A stretch of 64,000 nt of DNA, from the NCBI GenBank assembly GCA_945919795.1, contig CAMEJJ010000019.1, forward strand, positions 1 to 64,000, read 5' to 3'. The notes under the pieces are model-generated. The model was not told the origin of the DNA, did no database searches, and saw only the letters and a program-made list of their open reading frames with translations. Of this stretch, positions 19,064 through 28,097 are shown in pieces (the first letter of the stretch is position 1; each line of letters opens with the position of its first letter). The DNA is from an uncultured Lachnospiraceae bacterium (lineage in GTDB: Bacteria > Bacillota > Clostridia > Lachnospirales > Lachnospiraceae). The translations under genes and the position numbers were made by a program.

Positions 19064-19132
19064 ACCGCTCCGCTTGTTTTACTGCTGATTAGCGGTCGGC
19101 AAATGCAATCGTACAAGCACATTGCACTTGCC
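19064..19132. repeat. Paired intergenic palindromes
   Basis: ACCGCT...AGCGGT (19064-19096) and 12-bp stem ggcaaatgcaat/attgcacttgcc (19098-19132). Confidence 0.6.
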
Positions 19133-19147
19133 TCGTCGCCATAACAA

Positions 19148-19174
19148 AAAGACGAGAGTGTATCTCTCGTCTTT
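19148..19174 (-). terminator. Intrinsic terminator downstream of the Na/Pi cotransporter gene
   Basis: AAAGACGAGAG-ATACA-CTCTCGTCTTT-TTG. Confidence 0.88.
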
Positions 19175-19178
19175 ATTA

Positions 19179-20813
19179 TTAGGTTGTTTCAACATTATTC
19201 AGATATAAAACAATATTTGTTGCATGATCAGCCACACGCTCTAATCCGGATACAACATCCGAATACAACATACCGGCCTCAGGTGTACATTCGTTTCTTG
19301 TTAAACGATTGACATGTGCCTGTTGGAGTTCTCTCTCCTTTTCATCTACCGCCTGCTCTAACCGCATTATATCTTCCATATGTTCATCACTAGAATCATG
19401 AATCGTATCAATAGAAAACTGTACAATGGTATTGACCATATTTAAGATATCTCCAAGTTCTTTGATGGCTTCTTTACTAAAGCTCAACTTTCCTTCTTTT
19501 CTTCTTTGAGCCGCTTCTGCAAAATTTTCTGCATGGTCACCAATTCGTTCAATGTCATTGACAACATGGAATAGGGCACCCAGACTCTTTAAGTCTTCTA
19601 TCGGAAGTGTCGTCTGATTGATCTTTACCAGATAATCTGTGATGGACTTATTTAAGAAATTGATATTCTTTTCAACCTCATAAACTTCCTTCATATCCTC
19701 TTCATCCAGTGTAATCAGTGCATTCATGGCTCGATTTAGATTTTCACTTGCCAGGCACGCCATACGTTCTACTTCTTTTAACACATCCACTACGGCAGTT
19801 GCAGGATTGAATACCGCTTTTTCTCCGATATATTTCAATTGCATATTTTCTCGGTAATTTACTGATTTTTCTTCTCCGGGGACAAACAAATACGTCAATT
19901 TTACAATCCAGGTTGAGAAAGGCAGTAAAATAATAACCTGAAAAATCTTAACAGCTGTATGTGCATTTGCAACACAACGTCCCGGATTATCCCCTGAAAT
20001 CCGATGTAACAATTCCAAAACAAAATCCATACCGAATAGGAAAATAAAAAATACGATGATGGTTCCGATAATATTAAACAGCAAATGAATCATAGCGGCC
20101 CGTTTTGCATCTTTTTTACCGGTCATGGATGTTAAAACAGCCGGCGTACAGGCACCGATATTACATCCGAGAATAATGAACAAACAGATATTCAGACTGA
20201 GCAGCCCCTGATTACACATTAATAAGGCAATGCTGACCGTTACCGAAGAACTCTGGATAATGGAAGTCAATAAGGTTCCCACCAAAACCGCAAGCAACGG
20301 GCTCTTCAATGTACTTAACATATTTACAACAACCGGAACATCCCTCAATGCACTCATAGCACTACTCAGACTGCTGAGGCCGGTAAATAAAACACCAAAT
20401 CCTAAAACCACTTCTGCCATTTTTACGATTTTGGGGTTTTTACAAAACATAACAAAAACGGCACCGACCAACAAAAAGATGGGAGCATATTCCGATAAGT
20501 TAAAAGAAACCAGTTGCGACGTAATGGTTGTACCGATATTGGCACCAAAGATAACACCTGCCGCCTGATACAAATTCATCAATCCTGAGTTTACAAAGCT
20601 GACAACCATTACCGTACAGGCTGAAGAAGACTGAATGATGGCGGTAAAAAGCATACCAACCAACATACCCGTAAAACGGTTTGTTGTAAAAAACTCTAAA
20701 ATACTTCTTAATCTGGCACCGGCTGCTTTTTCAATGGATTCACTCATTGTATGCATTCCGAACAAAAAAAGACCAAGACCACCGGCCATAGATAATAAGA
20801 TTGAGCTACTCAT
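19179..20813 (-). CDS. Na/Pi cotransporter family protein with C-terminal PhoU-like domain
   Basis: 'GLFLFGMHTMSE', repeated 'TAIIQSSSACTV'/'TSIIQSSSVTVS' motifs, PhoU-like C-terminus. Confidence 0.95.
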   Translation of the reverse strand: MSSSILLSMAGGLGLFLFGMHTMSESIEKAAGARLRSILEFFTTNRFTGMLVGMLFTAIIQSSSACTVMVVSFVNSGLMNLYQAAGVIFGANIGTTITSQLVSFNLSEYAPIFLLVGAVFVMFCKNPKIVKMAEVVLGFGVLFTGLSSLSSAMSALRDVPVVVNMLSTLKSPLLAVLVGTLLTSIIQSSSVTVSIALLMCNQGLLSLNICLFIILGCNIGACTPAVLTSMTGKKDAKRAAMIHLLFNIIGTIIVFFIFLFGMDFVLELLHRISGDNPGRCVANAHTAVKIFQVIILLPFSTWIVKLTYLFVPGEEKSVNYRENMQLKYIGEKAVFNPATAVVDVLKEVERMACLASENLNRAMNALITLDEEDMKEVYEVEKNINFLNKSITDYLVKINQTTLPIEDLKSLGALFHVVNDIERIGDHAENFAEAAQRRKEGKLSFSKEAIKELGDILNMVNTIVQFSIDTIHDSSDEHMEDIMRLEQAVDEKERELQQAHVNRLTRNECTPEAGMLYSDVVSGLERVADHATNIVLYLNNVETT

Positions 20814-20828
20814 ATTTTTTACCTTTTC

Positions 20829-20845
20829 CTTACAAAAGTTTTACA
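20829..20845 (-). promoter_or_regulatory. WalR/PhoP-box-like direct repeat upstream of the Na/Pi cotransporter
   Basis: Plus CTTACA AAAGT TTTACA (minus TGTAAA N5 TGTAAG), 11-nt period. Confidence 0.35.
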
Positions 20846-20921
20846 AGTAAATAATAAAGTATGTAAAAACAAGATACAACATTTATTTTTCATTTCCGAT
20901 AAATTTTCTATTAATTTTTAT

Positions 20922-20969
20922 GATACCAACGGATTGCTACCCACTTTGTGCTCTGGCAATCCTGGTATC
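20922..20969. repeat. Intergenic palindrome downstream of ribF
   Basis: GATACCA(ac)GGATTGC ... GCAATCCTGGTATC. Confidence 0.7.
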
Positions 20970-20975
20970 TTTATA

Positions 20976-21899
20976 TTAATCAACGGCAAAATATTCTCGT
21001 GCCTGACGAATATCATTTTTAACACAAAGACTTAAATCGCTTACGGATTCAAACCGCTCTTCTTTGCGGGAAAAATGTAACAGTTCGACCACAAGCTCCC
21101 TGCCATATAAATCCCCATCAAAATCAAGCAGATAGGTTTCCACACTCATTCGGTCACCATCTTGTACGGTTGGCCTACATCCGATATTGGTAACTCCTTG
21201 ATATGTTATGCCTTCGCAAAAAACATTACAAAAATAAACCCCGTTTGGAGGCAAGAGTTTTTCTTTGGATGGGTAAATATTTGCAGTCGGGATGCCCAGA
21301 GTCCGTCCCAGCTTTTTGCCATCTTCCACAATTCCACTTATAAAATAAGGAGTCCCTAACAATTCTTCTACTAACTCCATATTGCCGTTTGTGACTTCCT
21401 CACGCACATAGGAAGAACTGATTTCTTTCTGACCCCTAAGTATTTTATCAATAATCACAAGGCGGAAATGATACTCCTTAGCCATACTTTTTAATAATGC
21501 TTCATTCCCTTTTCCGCCTTTTCCAAAAGAGACATCCGTTCCGGCAACAATCAGTTTCCCATTCATTTTATGCAACAAAAAATCGGTCACATAATCTCTT
21601 GGTAAAACATCCGCAGTAGCCTGTGCAAAAGGATATTCCACCAGATAATCAATCTGCATCTTTTCAAACAATTTTCTTTTTTCTTCGCGTGTTGTCAGTT
21701 CCGGTATCTGCTTTTTACTAAAAAAGGTTTCCGGCGAAGGATCAAATGTAAAAACTGCTGTCTTTAATCCCTCTTTTTTTGCCTGAAAAAGATTGGAAAA
21801 GATTTCCTTGTGACCGCGATGGATACCATCAAATTTACCTATTGCAATAGCAGTCGGTTCTTCAATATGAAATTCTGTAGTCTGCTCAATGATCTGCAA
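20976..21899 (-). CDS. ribF: Bifunctional riboflavin kinase/FAD synthetase
   Basis: 'AIGKFDGIHRGHKEIF', 'GRTLGIPTANIYP'. Confidence 0.97.
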   Translation of the reverse strand: MQIIEQTTEFHIEEPTAIAIGKFDGIHRGHKEIFSNLFQAKKEGLKTAVFTFDPSPETFFSKKQIPELTTREEKRKLFEKMQIDYLVEYPFAQATADVLPRDYVTDFLLHKMNGKLIVAGTDVSFGKGGKGNEALLKSMAKEYHFRLVIIDKILRGQKEISSSYVREEVTNGNMELVEELLGTPYFISGIVEDGKKLGRTLGIPTANIYPSKEKLLPPNGVYFCNVFCEGITYQGVTNIGCRPTVQDGDRMSVETYLLDFDGDLYGRELVVELLHFSRKEERFESVSDLSLCVKNDIRQAREYFAVD

Positions 21900-21911
21900 A
21901 ACACTTCTCCT

Positions 21912-22823
21912 CTATCCGGGTATAAACATTTTATATGGTTTCAGTATATTTTCCCCTTCAAAATATTCATATATTCCGTAAAATTCACCATTGCTGTGAT
22001 ATGCGAGAATCCGCTGCCCATTTTCTAACAGATTCAGATTCCATTCCGATAAAAGCATCTCTTTGGTGCAGGTATTTCCGTTTTCCAAAATTCTGTTGTA
22101 TTCAGGTTTTATTGTTGCCTTGTAAAGATCTTTGAAAACCCGATCCACCGGAATAATAATTTCACATAATCTGTCTTCTATTTTATACTGTTCCAGTTCC
22201 TGTAGCAAACAGGCATCCTTCAGATAGAAATTTTCCACTCTGGTACGCTGTAAATTCTCCATACAGGCACCACAGCCGAGTTTTTTCCCAATATCATCAC
22301 AAAGAGAACGAATATAGGTCCCCTTTGAACACAAAATCCGAATCTCAACTCTTGGAAGATTTATATTTAAGATTTCTATTTCAAATATCTCTATCGGTCT
22401 GGGTTGGCGTTCGACTTCAATTCCTGCTCTGGCCAACTCGTACAATTTTTTCCCGTTTTGCTTTAAAGCCGAATACATAGGCGGAATCTGCATAGATTTC
22501 CCCAAAAAAGACAGAACAGCCGCTCTTACTTCTTCCTCTGATACCAAAACCGGATTTTGAGAAAGAACGACTCCTCCGATATCCAGCGTATCCGTTACCG
22601 TCCCTAACAGAAGCGTTGCAATATATTCCTTCGTCTTATCCGTCAAAACATCGCAAAGCTTGGTTGCATTGCCCAGACAAACCGGCAAAACACCTGTAGC
22701 ATCCGGGTCCAGTGTGCCGGTATGTCCAACTTTTTTCTGGCGTAGAATCCCACGGACCTTTGCACATACATCATGACTGGTGTAACCTTTTTCTTTATTG
22801 ATAATTACAATTCCATTGATCAT
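21912..22823 (-). CDS. truB: tRNA pseudouridine(55) synthase
   Basis: 'GIVIINKEKGYTSHDVCAKVRGIL..KVGHTGTLDPDATGVLPVCLG'. Confidence 0.98.
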   Translation of the reverse strand: MINGIVIINKEKGYTSHDVCAKVRGILRQKKVGHTGTLDPDATGVLPVCLGNATKLCDVLTDKTKEYIATLLLGTVTDTLDIGGVVLSQNPVLVSEEEVRAAVLSFLGKSMQIPPMYSALKQNGKKLYELARAGIEVERQPRPIEIFEIEILNINLPRVEIRILCSKGTYIRSLCDDIGKKLGCGACMENLQRTRVENFYLKDACLLQELEQYKIEDRLCEIIIPVDRVFKDLYKATIKPEYNRILENGNTCTKEMLLSEWNLNLLENGQRILAYHSNGEFYGIYEYFEGENILKPYKMFIPG

Positions 22824-22840
22824 CGTTTATCTCTGTCCGC

Positions 22841-23251
22841 CTATGATTTTGAAGCTTCATATTCTGAAATTGTCTGTTCTAAAATCTCACATGCCGTTTC
22901 TACAGTATTTAAGCAACGAGTTTCTTTACTAAATGACTGCGGTTTAATATCTTTACACAAATGGGAACCATATTTTTCTTGAAATTTCTTCATAAGCAGA
23001 ACCGTAACCGGTCTGATATCCTCACTTTCATGTGCATTCTTCTCAATATATTTCATAGACAAAATGGAAGCAGCACTCAAAATGGCACCACAGGTATTAC
23101 CGCACTGAATACCGGCTCCGAAAACGCCCAACATTTTCATATCTTCATCATGCAGACCAAGATTATAGTAATCATTTCCCGCACGGATGATAGTTTCCGC
23201 ACAATTATAATTTCCGTCAAAATAGTATTTACCGATTTCGTCTTTTAACAT
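22841..23251 (-). CDS. C_GCAxxG_C_C family (putative redox/metal-binding) protein
   Basis: Conserved Cys pattern 'NCAETI', 'GAGIQCGNTCGAILSA', 'LC', 'RCLNTVETAC'. Confidence 0.75.
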   Translation of the reverse strand: MLKDEIGKYYFDGNYNCAETIIRAGNDYYNLGLHDEDMKMLGVFGAGIQCGNTCGAILSAASILSMKYIEKNAHESEDIRPVTVLLMKKFQEKYGSHLCKDIKPQSFSKETRCLNTVETACEILEQTISEYEASKS

Positions 23252-23320
23252 CTTTTCTCTCCCATTTTATAAAGAAAGGGCCGGTTTTAAGCGACCCTTT
23301 GTTAAATTATTAGTTGTATC

Positions 23321-24283
23321 TTAAATTTGCTTTTTTATTTCCGTCAGCAGCTTATGAATCATAGTATTTTTATCTCCTGACATCGTACATCCGGCAGCTC
23401 TCACATGTCCACCACCGCCAAAAACAGAACAAACTGCCGAAACATCAACATATTCCTTACTGCGTAAACTTCCTTTAAAAGTGCCATCTTCATTTTCTCT
23501 TAACAAAATAGCAACATCAACACCTTTGACATATCGCATCTGACTGACAACACCTTCAAAATCCTTAGCATCTACTTGTAAACGGTTCATATCTTCCATC
23601 GTTACAACCATGAAACAAGCCAAACCATCTAAAGAAAGCTCACAATTTTGAAGTACATATCCCAACAGCTTTGACTGTGCATATGTTTTTTCATAAAACG
23701 TCTTTTCAATCAGCTTTGGAAAATCAAAGCCATAACCAATCAGCCATGCAGCGATCTCCAAGGTTTTCGGTGATGTATTGGAATACTGAAAAACGCCGCT
23801 ATCCTGAATGATGCCAAAATACAATGTCTCTGCAAGATCTATGTCCATGAAAGAATTATCCGGATCTGCATATCGGATTAAATCCGCCACAAGTTCACTT
23901 GCTGAACTCGCTTTCGCGTCAATATAACAAGCATCACCAATTCCTTCATTAGTAATATGATGATCAATATTAATTTTTATATCTGCATCCACAAAATAAG
24001 GATAGGCATCACCAATTCGGTCTTTTTCGGGAACAGAATCCGCAACAATAAAGACATCGTAATGTTGTCCGTCATTTTTTCTCACAATCTCAGAGACACC
24101 CTTTATAAAAGCATAAGCTTCGGGAACCTCTTCAATACGGACATGAATCTGCTTATCGGGATAGGCATTTTTCAAGAATTGCCAGAGCGCCATGGTAGAA
24201 CCGACACAATCTCCATCCGGACGAATGTGCCCGCTGATACCGATAGCATCTGCATTTTTGCATAATTCCAACAAATTGATCAT
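23321..24283 (-). CDS. nrnA: DHH/DHHA1 phosphoesterase, NrnA-like (oligoribonuclease/pAp phosphatase)
   Basis: 'GHIRPDGDCVGS', 'NIDHHITN', 'GGGGHVRAAGC' motifs. Confidence 0.92.
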   Translation of the reverse strand: MINLLELCKNADAIGISGHIRPDGDCVGSTMALWQFLKNAYPDKQIHVRIEEVPEAYAFIKGVSEIVRKNDGQHYDVFIVADSVPEKDRIGDAYPYFVDADIKINIDHHITNEGIGDACYIDAKASSASELVADLIRYADPDNSFMDIDLAETLYFGIIQDSGVFQYSNTSPKTLEIAAWLIGYGFDFPKLIEKTFYEKTYAQSKLLGYVLQNCELSLDGLACFMVVTMEDMNRLQVDAKDFEGVVSQMRYVKGVDVAILLRENEDGTFKGSLRSKEYVDVSAVCSVFGGGGHVRAAGCTMSGDKNTMIHKLLTEIKKQI

Positions 24284-24636
24284 AAATTCTTATTTACCTC
24301 ATCAATTTTCTTTGTCATATCCACACCATAGGCAATGGACTGATCCATGACAAAATGTAGCTGTGGTGTATTTCTTAAATTGATTTCTTTTGCAAGGCAG
24401 TTTTTAATATAACCTTCGGCACTTTTTAAACCTGCCAGCGTATCTGCCTGCGCCTTCTCGTCTCCCAATGTGGAAATCCAGACCTTTGCCGTCTTCAAAT
24501 CCGGTGCAACATTAACCGCAACAACACTTGTCAGGGGTGAAATACGCGGATCTTTGATTTCACCTCTGATAATGTTTGCAAGTACTCTCTGAACTTCATT
24601 ATTGATACGAGTATTTTTAATACTGTTTTTTTTCAT
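24280..24636 (-). CDS. rbfA: Ribosome-binding factor A
   Basis: 'RVLANIIRGEIKDPRISPLTSVVAVNVAPDLKTAKVWIS'. Confidence 0.96.
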   Translation of the reverse strand: MKKNSIKNTRINNEVQRVLANIIRGEIKDPRISPLTSVVAVNVAPDLKTAKVWISTLGDEKAQADTLAGLKSAEGYIKNCLAKEINLRNTPQLHFVMDQSIAYGVDMTKKIDEVNKNL

Positions 24637-24637
24637 A

Positions 24638-27496
24638 CTATCTGGGAACCTCTACCATAATATATGCTTCTACAATGTCACCTTCCTGCATCTGATCAAA
24701 GCCTTCAAATACAAGACCACACTCAAAGCCTGCTTTAACTTCTTTTACGTCATCTTTGAAACGTTTTAAGCTGGCCAGTTCTCCTTCGTAAATCTGTTCC
24801 TCTCCACGGGAGATACGAACCTTACATCCTCTGTCAAATCTGCCGTCCAATACATAAGAACCGGCAATGTTACCAACTGCAGATGCCTTGAAGAGCTGAC
24901 GCACTTCAGCATGACCGATAACCTGTTCTTCATAAACAGGATCTAACATTCCCTTCATGGCAGCTTCCACATCTTCGATTGCCTGATAAATAACCTTATA
25001 CAGACGAACATCGACACCTTCGCGTTCTGCGGTTGCCTTTGCCATTACATCCGGTCGCACATTAAAACCAATAATAATCGCACTGGATGCAGCAGCAAGA
25101 GAAACGTCCGATTCATTAATGGCACCTACACCACCATGAATACATTTTACGACTACCTCTTCATTGGAAAGTTTAACCAAACTCTGTTTTACAGCTTCCA
25201 CACTACCCTGAACATCAGCTTTGATAATCAGATTCAATTCTTTCAGATTACCTTCCTGAATCTTGGAGAATAAATCATCCAATGACATCTTAGCCTTTGT
25301 TTCTTCCAGTTTTTTCTCTTTATTTTGTGCAATAAAGGTTTCTGCGAAGTTTCTCGCTTCCTTATCGCTATTGTGTGCAATGAAAATCTCACCTGCATTG
25401 GGAACATCGGATAAACCTAAAATCTCTACCGGAGTAGAAGGTGTGGCTTCTTTAACACGACGACCCTTATCATCAATCATGGCACGAACTTTGCCGTGAG
25501 CTGCTCCTGCAGAGATAAAATCTCCCACCTTCAAAGTACCTTTCTGTACCAGAACGGTTGCAACCGGTCCTCTTCCTTTATCAAGCTCAGCTTCAATAAC
25601 AAGACCTCTTGCTTTTCGATTGGGATTTGCCTTTAACTCTAAAATTTCTGCGGTCAAAATAATGGTCTCCAGCAAATCGGCAATTCCTTCTCCACTCTTT
25701 GCAGAAACGGGAACAAATTCGGTGCTTCCGCCCCAATCAACCGGAATCAGTTCATATTCGGTCAGCTCCTGTTTAACCCTGTCAATATTGGCATTCGGCT
25801 TATCAATCTTATTGACTGCAACAATAATTTCAATACCTGCAGCCTTAGCGTGATTAATCGCCTCTATTGTCTGTGGCATAACACCGTCATCAGCAGCTAC
25901 AACCAATACGGCAATATCCGTTGAATTGGCACCACGCATACGCATGGCTGTAAATGCTTCATGTCCGGGTGTATCCAAAAATGTAATTTTTTCGCCGTTT
26001 GCAGTTACAGTATACGCACCAATATGCTGTGTAATACCACCGGCCTCTCTGTCGGTAACATTGGTCTTACGAATCGCATCCAAAAGAGACGTTTTACCGT
26101 GGTCAACGTGTCCCATAACACAGATAACCGGAGGTCTCTGCTTCAAAGTTGCTTCATCTTCCTCTTCTTCTTTTAAGAGCTCTTCGATAATATCAACTTT
26201 TACTTCCTTTTCACAAAGAATTTCATATTCCATTGCAATTTCTTCTGCAGTTTCATAAGCGATTTCCTGATTTACCGTAACAATCTGTCCCTGCATGAAA
26301 AGCTTTTTGACAATGGCAGAAGGCTGAATTTTCATTTTATCGGCAAGATCCTTAATGGTCAGGGTTTCGGGAATAACGATTACTTTAATCTGTTCTTCCT
26401 CTTTTTCCTCCACTTTCTTTTCCGGTTTGATAAATCTGCCGGGTTTGTTCATCTTGCCCTTTTGGCCCATCATTTCATCATCTTCGTAAAGATGGTCTTT
26501 TTTGGAACGTTTATCTCTTTCCTGGCTTTGACGGCGTTTTTCCTCATCACGGTGTTTTTCCTGTTCTTTGATCGGAGCGTCCGGAACGAAGCCTTTATTT
26601 GCGGAAGAAGGCTTTCTGAAATTGTTGTTCCCCGCTTTGCCATCTCCTCTGTTAGGGCGTTCATTATTGCCAAAAGTCCTCTTATTATCGCGGTTAGCTT
26701 CGCGAGAACCATCCCCGCCTCGATTATCCTGGCGATTTTCATGATAACCACCCTGACGTCTTTCTCCGTTTCCGGATTTGGCATAATTTTGACCATTTCC
26801 TCTTCTGTCATCGTTTCGGTTGTTTTTGAAATCGCCTCTGTTTTCGTTTCGTCCATCATTTCTGTTACCGCCTCGATTATCATTACGATTGAAACCGTCT
26901 TTTTTCGTTTCCTGCTGTTTTGTAACAGGTGCTTTTTCCGGTACCCCGAATTCTTCTTCGTAACTCGGCAAGACTGCGGGTTTGATAACCGGTTTCGGTA
27001 AAGGTCTGTACTGCTGTTGCTGTTGAATAACCGGTCTTCCATTTCCGGGGCGCTGTCCATTATTGCCGTTGCCGCCATTAGGACGATTTCCTCCATTCTG
27101 TGGCCGGTTTCCATTCCGTTGTTGCATGGAACTATTCTGCATATTGGAAACAAAAATAATATTTTTCTTTTTCTTTGGAGCCTCACCGGTCTTTGCAGCT
27201 TCCGGTTTTGCATCTGTCTTAGTTGCTCCTGCTTTTGAAGCTTCGGCTTTCGGAGCTTCTGCTTTTGTTTCTTCTGTCTTTGGAGTTTCTGCTTTTACTT
27301 CCGGCTTTTCTTCTTTTTTCTCTGCCGGTTTTTCAGTCTGCTTTCCAAATTGTTTTTTCACCAATGCAATCGCATCATCTTCGATGCTGCTCATGTGGCT
27401 CTTTATTTCCATACCTTTATCATTTAAAAATGCTATTACTTCTTTGCTGGATACATCCAGTTCTTTTGCAAGCTCATGTATTTTTATTTTCGCCAT
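24638..27496 (-). CDS. infB: Translation initiation factor IF-2
   Basis: '[15 protein letters not shown]', '[16 protein letters not shown]', 'NKIDK'; long G/N/R-rich N-terminus. Confidence 0.98.
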   Translation of the reverse strand: MAKIKIHELAKELDVSSKEVIAFLNDKGMEIKSHMSSIEDDAIALVKKQFGKQTEKPAEKKEEKPEVKAETPKTEETKAEAPKAEASKAGATKTDAKPEAAKTGEAPKKKKNIIFVSNMQNSSMQQRNGNRPQNGGNRPNGGNGNNGQRPGNGRPVIQQQQQYRPLPKPVIKPAVLPSYEEEFGVPEKAPVTKQQETKKDGFNRNDNRGGNRNDGRNENRGDFKNNRNDDRRGNGQNYAKSGNGERRQGGYHENRQDNRGGDGSREANRDNKRTFGNNERPNRGDGKAGNNNFRKPSSANKGFVPDAPIKEQEKHRDEEKRRQSQERDKRSKKDHLYEDDEMMGQKGKMNKPGRFIKPEKKVEEKEEEQIKVIVIPETLTIKDLADKMKIQPSAIVKKLFMQGQIVTVNQEIAYETAEEIAMEYEILCEKEVKVDIIEELLKEEEEDEATLKQRPPVICVMGHVDHGKTSLLDAIRKTNVTDREAGGITQHIGAYTVTANGEKITFLDTPGHEAFTAMRMRGANSTDIAVLVVAADDGVMPQTIEAINHAKAAGIEIIVAVNKIDKPNANIDRVKQELTEYELIPVDWGGSTEFVPVSAKSGEGIADLLETIILTAEILELKANPNRKARGLVIEAELDKGRGPVATVLVQKGTLKVGDFISAGAAHGKVRAMIDDKGRRVKEATPSTPVEILGLSDVPNAGEIFIAHNSDKEARNFAETFIAQNKEKKLEETKAKMSLDDLFSKIQEGNLKELNLIIKADVQGSVEAVKQSLVKLSNEEVVVKCIHGGVGAINESDVSLAAASSAIIIGFNVRPDVMAKATAEREGVDVRLYKVIYQAIEDVEAAMKGMLDPVYEEQVIGHAEVRQLFKASAVGNIAGSYVLDGRFDRGCKVRISRGEEQIYEGELASLKRFKDDVKEVKAGFECGLVFEGFDQMQEGDIVEAYIMVEVPR

Positions 27497-27512
27497 ATTC
27501 TACCTCCGAAAT

Positions 27513-27827
27513 TCATTTGCCGTTATTTACCGATTTTAAGATGCTTTTTGCAATTCCGGCATCCGTTATTGCAACATTCGCTCTCATCTGCGTTCCGATG
27601 AAATGGCCTAAAACATCTTTATTTCCGTAAACGACCATTGGAACCTCATAAAATTCACACATATTTCTAAATTGTTTTTTCGTATTATCCGATGCATCCT
27701 CTGCAACAATGACCAGATGGGCCATTCCCGTCTTTACCGCTTTTTCAACAGCAAACTCTCCGCTTACCAAATTACGTCCTTTTGCTGCAATGGACATCAT
27801 GGATAAAACTCTGTCGGGTTTACTCAT
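27513..27827 (-). CDS. L7Ae/YlxQ-family ribosomal protein
   Basis: Small L7Ae-like ORF between infB and ylxR ('IAAKGRNLVSGEFAVEKAVKTGMAHLVIVAEDASDN'). Confidence 0.9.
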   Translation of the reverse strand: MSKPDRVLSMMSIAAKGRNLVSGEFAVEKAVKTGMAHLVIVAEDASDNTKKQFRNMCEFYEVPMVVYGNKDVLGHFIGTQMRANVAITDAGIAKSILKSVNNGK

Positions 27828-28089
27828 TCAGCTTATCAAACTCCTTTAACAGGTTGTCATATACATCTTTGGAAATGGCATGCTTTAAGGAACGCTCTAA
27901 TCCTTTGGACTTTTGAGCAGCCTTGAGACAATCTGCATTTTTACACAGATATGCGCCGCGTCCGTTCTGCTTTCCGGTAACATCCAGTAAGATTTCATCT
28001 TCCGGTGTTTTTATCACACGCATCATTTCTTTTTTACTTTTCATTTCACCGCATCCGACACACTGCCGTAACGGAATTTTTTTTGCCAT
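27820..28089 (-). CDS. ylxR: YlxR family protein (RnpM)
   Basis: 'PLRQCVGCGEMKSKKEMMRVIKTPE...GRGAYLCKNADCLKAAQKSKGLERSL'. Confidence 0.95.
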   Translation of the reverse strand: MAKKIPLRQCVGCGEMKSKKEMMRVIKTPEDEILLDVTGKQNGRGAYLCKNADCLKAAQKSKGLERSLKHAISKDVYDNLLKEFDKLNE

Positions 28090-28097
28090 AAAACCAC

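Noticed and set aside
26462-27001. 179-aa plus ORF antisense to infB
   Set aside because: Low-complexity hydrophobic shadow of the infB repeat region
26470-27213. 247-aa minus ORF in an alternative frame inside infB
   Set aside because: It shares the strand with infB but in another frame, is low-complexity (R/K/M-rich), and arises from the repetitive G/N/R codons of IF-2; no RBS or family signature
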